A model generated the notes under the pieces. It was not told the DNA's origin, made no database searches, and worked only from the letters and a program-made list of their open reading frames with translations. From an uncultured Arcobacter sp. (GTDB lineage: Bacteria > Campylobacterota > Campylobacteria > Campylobacterales > Arcobacteraceae): a stretch of DNA of 9,029 nt. Below are positions 1 to 5,646 of this stretch, piece by piece (position 1 is the stretch's first letter; each line of letters begins with the position of its first letter). A program made the translations under genes and the position numbers. The stretch spans positions 1-9,029 of the forward strand of contig CAJXWI010000069.1 of the NCBI GenBank assembly GCA_913062735.1, in the 5' to 3' direction.

Positions 1-262
1 AAACCAACTCCCAATAGCGCATAAAAGCATTACGGTCACACTTGATGGTGCTCCAGGAGTGGGTTTGTAGCAGCTCACTAAAGTAAGCTTCAAAATCAGC
101 TTTCTTCAGGCGTTGATCAGGGCACTTATCGCACCATTGAGCCAGCCTGCGAATACCTCGATTGTAGCTATCGCGGGTTGCCTGGCTGTAGCCTTGGAGT
201 ACCAGTAAGCGTTGAAACTGGGCATAGCTGTCTTCGAATTTACGTTTTTCACGTGAGTTCAT
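1..262 (-). CDS. Tyrosine-recombinase/integrase-like protein, N-terminal part (runs off left edge)
   Basis: I translated the minus strand from an ATG at 262-260. The 87 codons to the window edge are open and the gene continues to the left. A good Shine-Dalgarno, AAGGAA (plus-strand 270-275), sits 7 nt before the ATG and fixes the start. The sequence (YAQFQRLLVLQGYSQATRDSY near residues 13-33, then RRLAQWCDK and FEAYFSELLQ) has the helical look of the SAM-like N-terminal, core-DNA-binding domain of phage-integrase-type tyrosine recombinases. The catalytic domain (R...HxxR...Y) would lie outside the window, so it is unseen. From family knowledge, proteins like this accompany the transposase in some IS91-type elements, which is my inferred setting; a stand-alone integrase is the alternative. 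Codon use is balanced, unlike the AT-rich operon to the right. It is transcribed away from the polysaccharide genes. Confidence 0.6.
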   Translation of the reverse strand, partial: MNSREKRKFEDSYAQFQRLLVLQGYSQATRDSYNRGIRRLAQWCDKCPDQRLKKADFEAYFSELLQTHSWSTIKCDRNAFMRYWELV

Positions 263-390
263 GATATTGTTCCTTGAATGAATTTATCGAAGCCACATAA
301 GCTGAGGCATCCAAGGATAGTGTCGGTCAGGATGGGGTTATTTGCCGCGCAGCGGCTTTGTTCAACAAGGCTTTCCATTTCAGTTGGAAA
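263..390. other. Junction zone between integrase-like gene and helicase fragment
   Basis: This short stretch holds the upstream region of the minus-strand integrase-like gene and, at its right, the point where recognisable helicase sequence begins (about 381-395). It carries two small inverted repeats, listed separately. I infer that the outer end of the mobile element lies here, roughly 340-390, because the helicase to the right lacks its N-terminal half. I could not define an exact boundary, a target-site duplication or a known insertion-sequence terminal sequence. No convincing -35/-10 pair was found on either strand. Confidence 0.4.
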
Positions 391-1661
391 GAATTGAGCA
401 TTTACTAAGCAATTATCGCGTACTGGTGGTATCTGACGAGATACATCATTGCTCAAATAACGAAAACAAATCCGGTAATTCTTGGGGATCAATACTTGAA
501 GCAACACTTCACAACCAGGCTCGATTCATTCTCACGTTAAGTGGAACACCATGGAGAAGTGATAAGACCAAGATAGCATTGGCTAGCTATCTTAACAGCC
601 CCATAAAAATTGATGCCGACTACATTTATGGTTTACGCGACGCTGTTTTAAATAAGGTATGCCGGCCTCCTAAGATCACACTGGTCGACCATGAACAATT
701 TCAAATAATGAGCAATGAAACTGAATCTACATACTCCTCTTTTCAACAAGCTATCGAAGATGAAGCTGTTTCTTATCGTCAACTGATCAACCAAAAAGAG
801 ATTTACACTAAAGTCATTGCTCTAACAAGAAGTCGCCTAATGACACTGCGTAGGACAAATAAGCGATCTGCAGGACTGGTTGTAGCGGCCTCTGTAGAAC
901 ATGCATATAGCATTGCTGAGTACATTTCATCGCATTGGGGAGATAGTGTTGCTGTAGTAAACCATAACGATCCCAATTCTCATGACATAATTGACGGCTT
1001 TCAATATTCAGATCAAGACTGGATTGTTTCGGTTGGCATGGTCAGTGAAGGAACAGACATCCCAAGGCTTCAGGTATGCTGTTATTTAAGCGCAGTAAGA
1101 ACAGAGTTATACTTTAGGCAAGTATTGGGCCGAGTGCTGCGCATTGACCAGTCAGAGAACGAAGAAGGCTGGATCTTTGCCTTAGCAGAGCCCCAACTAA
1201 AAGAATTTGCAAACCGTATAGCCGATGATCTACCTGACGATAGTGTGCTGATAAAAGACATTGAAAAATCAAATGATTCAGATGAACTTATGGAAAAAGT
1301 CTATTCATTATTAGGAAATGATGGATATTTATATATAAACATTAGAGTTGGAAGTGGAATTGATATATTAACATTATGGGAAGATTCTAACTTATATCCA
1401 GTCGAACATAATAAACTATTATCTATAGAGGGAATCAAAATACTACTTAATAATAGCCATTTTATATTAAAAGAGCTACATACTCCTGGAGTATTGGATG
1501 TTGTTAATATATTGGAATCGAAATCGAATAATATACCTAGGTTTTTGAAGTATCTTAAAGATTCAAATAACATAACAGCAATTGATGAATTTCAAATATT
1601 TTTGCAAAAAAACTTATTAAGTTCATTTGCTACAGTAATAGCACAAAAAGGATTAAAGTGA
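342..1661 (+). CDS. Chimeric open frame: truncated DEAD/DEAH-box helicase joined to methyltransferase C-terminus (probably non-functional)
   Basis: This 439-codon frame has no ATG near its beginning. It would have to start at TTG 342, and the first in-frame ATG is codon 123. Residues ~14-300 are superfamily 2 helicase: motif II SDEIHH (31-36), motif III SGTPWR (67-72), motif V VGMVSEGTDIPRL (231-243) and motif VI FRQVLGRVLR (258-267). Walker A/motif I (GxGKT), which should precede motif II by roughly 100 residues, is absent. The first ~13 residues appear to be translated junction or mobile-element DNA. After about residue 300-317 the protein changes character and the DNA becomes AT-rich; this tail is the methyltransferase remnant listed separately. 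Without nucleotide-binding motif I, helicase activity is not expected. An automatic annotation would probably call the whole frame a DEAD/DEAH helicase. I read it as two gene ends fused by a deletion or recombination. The stop overlaps the GTG start of the next gene. Confidence 0.75.
   Translation: MPRSGFVQQGFPFQLERIEHLLSNYRVLVVSDEIHHCSNNENKSGNSWGSILEATLHNQARFILTLSGTPWRSDKTKIALASYLNSPIKIDADYIYGLRDAVLNKVCRPPKITLVDHEQFQIMSNETESTYSSFQQAIEDEAVSYRQLINQKEIYTKVIALTRSRLMTLRRTNKRSAGLVVAASVEHAYSIAEYISSHWGDSVAVVNHNDPNSHDIIDGFQYSDQDWIVSVGMVSEGTDIPRLQVCCYLSAVRTELYFRQVLGRVLRIDQSENEEGWIFALAEPQLKEFANRIADDLPDDSVLIKDIEKSNDSDELMEKVYSLLGNDGYLYINIRVGSGIDILTLWEDSNLYPVEHNKLLSIEGIKILLNNSHFILKELHTPGVLDVVNILESKSNNIPRFLKYLKDSNNITAIDEFQIFLQKNLLSSFATVIAQKGLK
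344..356. repeat. GC-rich inverted repeat (5-bp stem, 3-nt loop)
   Basis: GCCGC at 344-348 and GCGGC at 352-356 are perfect inverted copies around the loop GCA, flanked by TTT on both sides. It lies upstream of the minus-strand integrase-like gene, near the inferred end of the mobile element. A subterminal hairpin is typical of IS91-type ends, but a 5-bp stem can arise by chance. Confidence 0.35.
371..391. repeat. 7-bp perfect inverted repeat at the helicase break
   Basis: CTTTCCA (371-377) and TGGAAAG (385-391) are perfect inverted copies separated by 7 nt. The repeat sits where recognisable helicase coding sequence starts, so it may mark the element/helicase junction. Its role is not known, and chance is possible. 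Confidence 0.35.
1278..1661 (+). pseudogene. C-terminal remnant of a class I SAM-dependent methyltransferase
   Basis: The last ~125 residues of the preceding open frame fit the C-terminal third of a sugar or polysaccharide class I methyltransferase. The order is ELMEKVYSLLGNDGYLYI (the late Rossmann strand after '..LL..GGYL'), GIDILTLW, a segment corresponding to the usual HH.NF..P.SI..LL..., then TPGVLDV, and near the end a FxxFLQKNLLSS motif. This is pattern recognition from memory, not an alignment. The SAM-binding motif I (GxGxG) and the rest of the N-terminal half are missing, so it cannot be an active methyltransferase. Its AT-rich composition matches the operon that follows, and its stop overlaps the isomerase start. 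It was therefore probably the gene just before the isomerase in the ancestral polysaccharide cluster. The left boundary is approximate (1240-1293). Confidence 0.55.
1648..1652 (+). promoter_or_regulatory. Ribosome binding site for the SIS isomerase GTG start
   Basis: AAGGA lies 5 nt before GTG 1658. It supports this non-ATG start, which also gives the expected N-terminal length for the family. Confidence 0.6.
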
Positions 1662-2236
1662 GTCAAGATACATTTATAAGAGGATATATCGAAAAGCTAA
1701 AAAAATTATTAGATAGTATTGAAATTGATTCAATTAAAGGAATAATAGAATTACTTGAAAATACAGAAAAAAATAAAGGTGTTATTTATGTAATTGGAAA
1801 TGGTGGGAGTGCAGCAACTGCCTCTCATATGGCTAATGATCTTAATGTAGGGCTTAAAAGAAGAAAAATTAGAAAATTTAATGTTGTTTCTTTAGCGGAT
1901 AATTGTTCTGTAGGTACGGCTATTTCAAATGATATTGGTTTTGAAAATTTATTTTATATGCAACTAGAAGATGTAATTACCCATAATGATCTTTTGATTT
2001 CAATATCTTGCAGTGGCGATTCTCCAAATATAATAAAAGCTGTCGAATATGCAAAAACTATGAATGCTAAAATTGTTGGCTGCACAGGTTTCTCTGGAGG
2101 GAAATTAAAAGGCTTATCAGATGTTAGTTTTCATGTGGATACAGAAAAAGGAGAGTATGGTCTTGTTGAAGATCTTCATATGATTTTGGATCATATTATA
2201 TATTCATATTACATTTCATTGAGTGCAAATGATTAA
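1658..2236 (+). CDS. GmhA-like SIS-domain sugar-phosphate isomerase
   Basis: This 192-aa protein matches the size of D-sedoheptulose 7-phosphate isomerases (GmhA), cytosolic enzymes making D-glycero-D-manno-heptose 7-phosphate. A single SIS domain is visible: helical N-terminus, the phosphate loop GNGGSA (48-53), TASHMANDL (54-62), SISCSGDSPN (115-124), CTGFSGGK (142-149) and a C-terminal helix with H174 and H179. Compared with E. coli GmhA as I remember it (H61, E65, Q172, H180 at the metal/active site), the matching residues here are H57, D61, E171 and H179. It therefore belongs to a divergent subgroup, and its substrate need not be sedoheptulose 7-phosphate. The GTG start is backed by AAGGA. 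It overlaps the methyltransferase remnant by 4 nt and the oxidoreductase by 8 nt. I infer that it supplies a phosphorylated sugar to the cyclase pathway downstream, or a heptose for the glycan. Confidence 0.85.
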   Translation: MSQDTFIRGYIEKLKKLLDSIEIDSIKGIIELLENTEKNKGVIYVIGNGGSAATASHMANDLNVGLKRRKIRKFNVVSLADNCSVGTAISNDIGFENLFYMQLEDVITHNDLLISISCSGDSPNIIKAVEYAKTMNAKIVGCTGFSGGKLKGLSDVSFHVDTEKGEYGLVEDLHMILDHIIYSYYISLSAND

Positions 2237-3242
2237 TATTGCCATAATTGGTATGGGGAAAATTGGGAAGCTTAGAGCTGAGACAATTCTAAAGAACTCA
2301 AATACAAAATTAATAGCTGCATTTGATGTGGATGATACTCAATTAAATGACTTTCCTGATATTATCAAATGTAATAATGTTGATGATATTTTTAAACTAG
2401 TGGAATTAGATGCCGTAATGATATGTACTTTTAATAAGTACGCACCAGAATATACTATTAAAGCATTGGAAAGTAACTTGCATGTTTTTTGTGAAAAGCC
2501 ACCAGCAAGAACTTCACAAGAGGTTAAAGAAGTTATTGAAGTTGAAAATAATTGTTCATTGATATTAAAATATGGTTTTAATCATAGATATCACCATTCA
2601 GTAGTTGAAGCAAAAAAACTTATTAAAAATGAAGTTTTTGGAAAGTTATTGTGGATGAGAGGTGTCTATGGAAAAGCTGGTGGTAATCAATTTAGCAAAA
2701 ATTGGAGAAATAATAAAGAAGAATCTGGTGGAGGAATCCTTCTTGATCAAGGAATTCATATGCTTGATTTAATGAGGTTTTTTGCGGGTGATTTCGAAGA
2801 AGTTAAGAGTATGGTAAAAACTAACTACTGGAATGTAGAAGTTGAAGATAATGCATTTGCAATTATGCAAACGAAAAATAATGTATTAGCTTCAATTCAT
2901 TCTTCAGCAACTCAATGGCGACATAAATTTCTGCTTGAAATGAGTTTTGAAAATGGCTATATAAATCTTGAAGGTATATTGTCAGGGACCCGTAGTTATG
3001 GTGACGAGACATTGAGCATCGCAAAAAGACAATTTGAAGATGACACTTTTGCTATGGGAAAACCAAGAGAAGAAAAGATATTTTTTGATACAGATGAATC
3101 TTGGAAACTTGAACTAGAAGAATTTGTTGATTGTGTTTTAAATAATAAAAAAGCATACAACGGGAATAGTGAAGATGCTTTAAAAGTAATGGAACTTGTG
3201 GAATCAATTTATAATCAATCTGGATACTATAATGAAAAATAA
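2229..3242 (+). CDS. Gfo/Idh/MocA-family NAD(P)-dependent oxidoreductase
   Basis: This 337-aa protein has the two-domain layout of the Gfo/Idh/MocA family, soluble enzymes oxidising or reducing sugars and cyclitols (inositol dehydrogenase is the type case). The N-terminal Rossmann domain starts with IAIIGMGKIG (4-13, GxGxxG), and FCEKP (87-91) carries the conserved EKP lysine. The C-terminal domain has GFNHRYHH (117-124) and SGGGILLDQGIHMLD (167-181) with the D/H pair D173 and H177 expected at the active site. I chose ATG 2229 over GTG 2223 because MINIAIIG begins right at the first Rossmann strand. It overlaps the isomerase by 8 nt and the SDR by 11 nt, so translation is probably coupled. 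I infer that it oxidises or reduces a ring hydroxyl of the sugar or cyclitol made by this cassette. The substrate cannot be read from the sequence. Confidence 0.9.
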   Translation: MINIAIIGMGKIGKLRAETILKNSNTKLIAAFDVDDTQLNDFPDIIKCNNVDDIFKLVELDAVMICTFNKYAPEYTIKALESNLHVFCEKPPARTSQEVKEVIEVENNCSLILKYGFNHRYHHSVVEAKKLIKNEVFGKLLWMRGVYGKAGGNQFSKNWRNNKEESGGGILLDQGIHMLDLMRFFAGDFEEVKSMVKTNYWNVEVEDNAFAIMQTKNNVLASIHSSATQWRHKFLLEMSFENGYINLEGILSGTRSYGDETLSIAKRQFEDDTFAMGKPREEKIFFDTDESWKLELEEFVDCVLNNKKAYNGNSEDALKVMELVESIYNQSGYYNEK

Positions 3243-3894
3243 AAAAACGGTTTTATTAACAGGAGGAAGCAGAGGAATTGGTAAGGCGATTTTTGATGAA
3301 ATCAAAGATACCTTTAATGTTTTGGTTCCCGACAGAAAAGACTTAGATTTAAATGATTTAAATAGTATTGATACTTATTTTAAAACTGCACCTAATATTG
3401 ATATTTTAATTAATAATGCAGGTATAAATATCATAAAAGCAATCGATGATATTACAACAGAAGATATTGAACAAATTAATACAATTAATTTAATTGCGCC
3501 TTTAAGATTGATTCAAAAATGTGTTAAAAATATGAAAATAAATCAATCAGGTAAAATCGTGAATGTGAGTTCTATTTGGGGTGTTCGCAGTAAAGAGAAA
3601 AGAACTCTATACAGTGGAACAAAGTTCGGAATTATAGGACAAACAAAGGCATTGGCAAGAGAACTTGGTGAATATAATATACTTGTCAATGCTATTTGTC
3701 CCGGTTTTACGGCGACAGATTTAACAATGCAGTCATTAAGTGCCAATGAGTTAGAGAAGCTTAAAAAAGAAATTCCCTTACAAAGGCTTGCCGATCCTAG
3801 TGAAATTGCGAAAAGTATTATGTTTTTAATTAGTGATACAAACAGTTATATTACAGGACAAACTTTAGTTGTTGATGGAGGATTTACAGCATGA
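3232..3894 (+). CDS. Short-chain dehydrogenase/reductase (SDR, FabG-like)
   Basis: This 220-aa classical SDR has every signature in place: cofactor loop TGGSRGIG (10-17), NNAG (61-64), catalytic N86, VNVSS with catalytic S114, and YSGTK giving Y127 and K131. PG (157-158) and the C-terminal ITGQTLVVDGG (207-217) also fit. It should be a soluble NAD(P)-dependent alcohol/ketone oxidoreductase. The closest look is FabG-type 3-oxoacyl reductase, but the setting inside a polysaccharide operon argues for a sugar or cyclitol substrate. ATG 3232 is preferred over a further-upstream TTG because MKNKKTVLLTGG gives the normal SDR N-terminus and a GGA lies 7 nt upstream. It overlaps the oxidoreductase by 11 nt and shares an ATGA junction with the cyclase gene. 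The codons for its last VDGG motif also contain that gene's ribosome binding site. Confidence 0.9.
   Translation: MKNKKTVLLTGGSRGIGKAIFDEIKDTFNVLVPDRKDLDLNDLNSIDTYFKTAPNIDILINNAGINIIKAIDDITTEDIEQINTINLIAPLRLIQKCVKNMKINQSGKIVNVSSIWGVRSKEKRTLYSGTKFGIIGQTKALARELGEYNILVNAICPGFTATDLTMQSLSANELEKLKKEIPLQRLADPSEIAKSIMFLISDTNSYITGQTLVVDGGFTA
3877..3882 (+). promoter_or_regulatory. Strong ribosome binding site embedded in the SDR 3' end
   Basis: GGAGGA lies 8 nt before ATG 3891 and is the strongest Shine-Dalgarno in the operon. It is made from the conserved D-G-G codons of the upstream SDR. It may give the sugar phosphate cyclase its own strong initiation. Confidence 0.65.
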
Positions 3895-4970
3895 ATAATT
3901 TAAAAATACATTCAAATATACATAATTATGAAGTTTCATTTGAGGATAACTTTGATTTTTTTGATACCTTGGTATCTTTAGAAAAGAAAGTTTTTGTTAT
4001 TGATAAAAATGTATATAAACTCTATAAAAAAATGTTTAAAAATATCAAAAAAAATGAACTGTTTCTATTGGATGCAATTGAAGAAAAAAAGACATTGAAA
4101 TCCGTTGAAAAACTATATAAGTTTTTAGCTAAAAAAGATGCAAAAAGAAATATAACTTTAATTTCTATAGGTGGAGGTATAACTCAAGATATTACAGGAT
4201 TTGCAACATCAACTGTATATAGAGGAATTAAATGGTTATTTATTCCTACAACATTTTTAGCACAGGCTGACAGCTGTATAGGAAGTAAAACATCATTGAA
4301 TTTTGAAACATATAAAAATATTATTGGTGGTTTTTATCCTCCTCATAAAATTTTTGTTCAGCCTGAGTTTTTAAATACATTAACACATAGGGATTTTTAC
4401 AGTGGTGTTGGTGAAGTAATCAAATTTGCTCTACTAAAAGAGAGTTATCCTAAAAATTTTCAAAATATAATAAAAATGGTTAATGATGTTAAAAATGGGA
4501 AAGATAGGTTATTAACAATTAAAAAAACCATGGAAGTCAAAAAAGCTTATATTGATGAGGATGAATTTGATACAGGTAAAAGAAACTTATTTAATTATGG
4601 TCATTGTTTTGGACATGCGTTAGAAAATTCTTCTGCTTATGAAATACCACATGGTATTGCTGTTACTATTGGAATGATATATGCTAATATTGTTGCCTTA
4701 AATAGAAACTTTATTTCAAAGAAAACATTTAAATATTTAAATAAAGAATTGTTTTTGCCCAATATTTATATGAAATTAAAGAAAAAGTTATTTTGTGAGA
4801 AAATTTTGCTCTCTTCTATGAAAAATGATAAAAAAAGAGTAGGTAAAAATTTGACTATCGTAATTCCAAGTGATGATGATATAAGAGCCATAAAAGTTGA
4901 TGATTTAACAAATAAAGAGTTTAAAAAAGCATATAATCATTTAATAAGGATATTAAACTTAGATGAATAA
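3891..4970 (+). CDS. 3-dehydroquinate synthase-like sugar phosphate cyclase
   Basis: This 359-aa protein belongs to the 3-dehydroquinate synthase (AroB)/sugar phosphate cyclase superfamily, NAD+- and metal-dependent enzymes turning phosphorylated ketoses into carbocycles. The NAD loop GGGITQD (94-100) is followed by R111, PTT (119-121), DSCIGSKT (127-134), K142-N143, GEVIK (174-178), NYGHCFGH (235-242) and PHGIAV (253-258). Metal ligands E175, H238 and H254 have the spacing known for fungal DHQ synthase (E194, H271, H287). The other active-site positions I remember (D146, K152, K161, N162, K197, K250, R264, N268, H275) map to D127, K133, K142, N143, K178, K217, R231, N235 and H242, all conserved. 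Departures are DSxxGGKT becoming DSCIGSKT and HGEAV becoming HGIAV. It is likely catalytically competent but a paralogue of housekeeping aroB. The substrate could be DAHP or another keto sugar phosphate. It is coupled to the SDR (ATGA) and to the hydrolase (8-nt overlap). Confidence 0.88.
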   Translation: MNNLKIHSNIHNYEVSFEDNFDFFDTLVSLEKKVFVIDKNVYKLYKKMFKNIKKNELFLLDAIEEKKTLKSVEKLYKFLAKKDAKRNITLISIGGGITQDITGFATSTVYRGIKWLFIPTTFLAQADSCIGSKTSLNFETYKNIIGGFYPPHKIFVQPEFLNTLTHRDFYSGVGEVIKFALLKESYPKNFQNIIKMVNDVKNGKDRLLTIKKTMEVKKAYIDEDEFDTGKRNLFNYGHCFGHALENSSAYEIPHGIAVTIGMIYANIVALNRNFISKKTFKYLNKELFLPNIYMKLKKKLFCEKILLSSMKNDKKRVGKNLTIVIPSDDDIRAIKVDDLTNKEFKKAYNHLIRILNLDE

Positions 4971-5646
4971 TTTAAAGAAAGTATGGCTTTCTTATCCAAT
5001 AAATAAAAGTGTACCTTTATATGGAGGTAGAACTGAAAATTTTAATTTGTATAAGACGTCTTCAATAAAAAATGGTAATACTGCAAATGACACAAGAATT
5101 GAAACGACTGTTCACATGGGAACTCATATTGATATGCCATACCATTTTCATGACAATGGGCAAACAATTGAAAATTTTGATATAGATTTTTGGTTTTTTA
5201 AGAAACCTTTATTTTTAGAGTTCAAGCCTGAAAATTTCATAATCAAAGATGATCTTATAAATTTACTTGATGATGTTGAAGATCAAGACTACGATATTTT
5301 AATTATTAAGACAGGTATGTGTTGTTTTCGAAATGAAGAAAAATATTGGAAATATAATTATGGGTTCCATCCCGATATTTACACTTTTATTAAAGAAAAA
5401 TACAAAAAAATAAGAGTTATGGGATTTGATTCTATATCTATTTCTAGTTGGCAAGATAGAAATCTTGGAAAAATCTCACATCAAGTTTTTCTAAACCCTT
5501 CTTCTCCTCTTCTGATCTTAGAAGATATGGATTTAAATTATTTGAATAACAATTCCGAAATTAAAGATATTACGGTTTTGCCATTAAGAATTGAAAATTG
5601 TGATGGTCTCCCTTGTACTATATATGGAACCATATATGAACAATGA
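4963..5646 (+). CDS. PF04199 cyclase-family metal-dependent hydrolase (kynurenine formamidase-like)
   Basis: This 227-aa protein has the signature of the PF04199 'cyclase' family, metal-dependent hydrolases that include kynurenine formamidase. HMGTHIDMPYH (51-61) matches HxGTHxDxPxH, with H51, H55, D57 and H61 as likely metal-binding or catalytic residues. A later H173 (ISHQVFL) and LLILEDMDL (183-191) followed by LPLRIENCDGLP (206-217) fit the usual second half. Family members open amides, lactones or similar bonds, and some are dehydratases, so the name 'cyclase' does not mean ring formation here. I see no tryptophan-degradation gene nearby. In this operon I infer action on the cyclase product or on an acyl/formyl-sugar intermediate. 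It overlaps the upstream gene by 8 nt (ATGAATAA) and the downstream gene by 11 nt. AAGGA lies rather far upstream (12 nt). Confidence 0.85.
   Translation: MNNLKKVWLSYPINKSVPLYGGRTENFNLYKTSSIKNGNTANDTRIETTVHMGTHIDMPYHFHDNGQTIENFDIDFWFFKKPLFLEFKPENFIIKDDLINLLDDVEDQDYDILIIKTGMCCFRNEEKYWKYNYGFHPDIYTFIKEKYKKIRVMGFDSISISSWQDRNLGKISHQVFLNPSSPLLILEDMDLNYLNNNSEIKDITVLPLRIENCDGLPCTIYGTIYEQ

Noticed and set aside
344..362. Rho-independent terminator at the GC-rich hairpin
   Set aside because: The stem is only 5 bp and is followed by just three T residues before a G. It is not positioned after a gene on either strand.
354..369. IS5/IS903-type terminal repeat (GGCTTTGTT...)
   Set aside because: The first nine bases resemble such ends, but the next bases (CAACAAG) diverge and no matching transposase or second end is visible.
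259..507. Minus-strand open frame across the junction zone
   Set aside because: It crosses the upstream region of the integrase-like gene and lies antisense to the helicase fragment. It has no recognisable motif, and its end overlaps the integrase-like start.
1301..1573. Minus-strand open frame within the methyltransferase remnant
   Set aside because: It is antisense to a frame with recognisable protein segments, and its translation is low-complexity without motifs.
3543..3746. Minus-strand open frame inside the SDR gene
   Set aside because: It is a shadow of the SDR catalytic region, whose motifs are all on the plus strand.
3891..4970. Housekeeping aroB of the shikimate pathway
   Set aside because: The location inside an AT-rich glycan operon and the changed GGKT and HGE motifs favour a specialised paralogue. 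It cannot be fully excluded without the rest of the genome.
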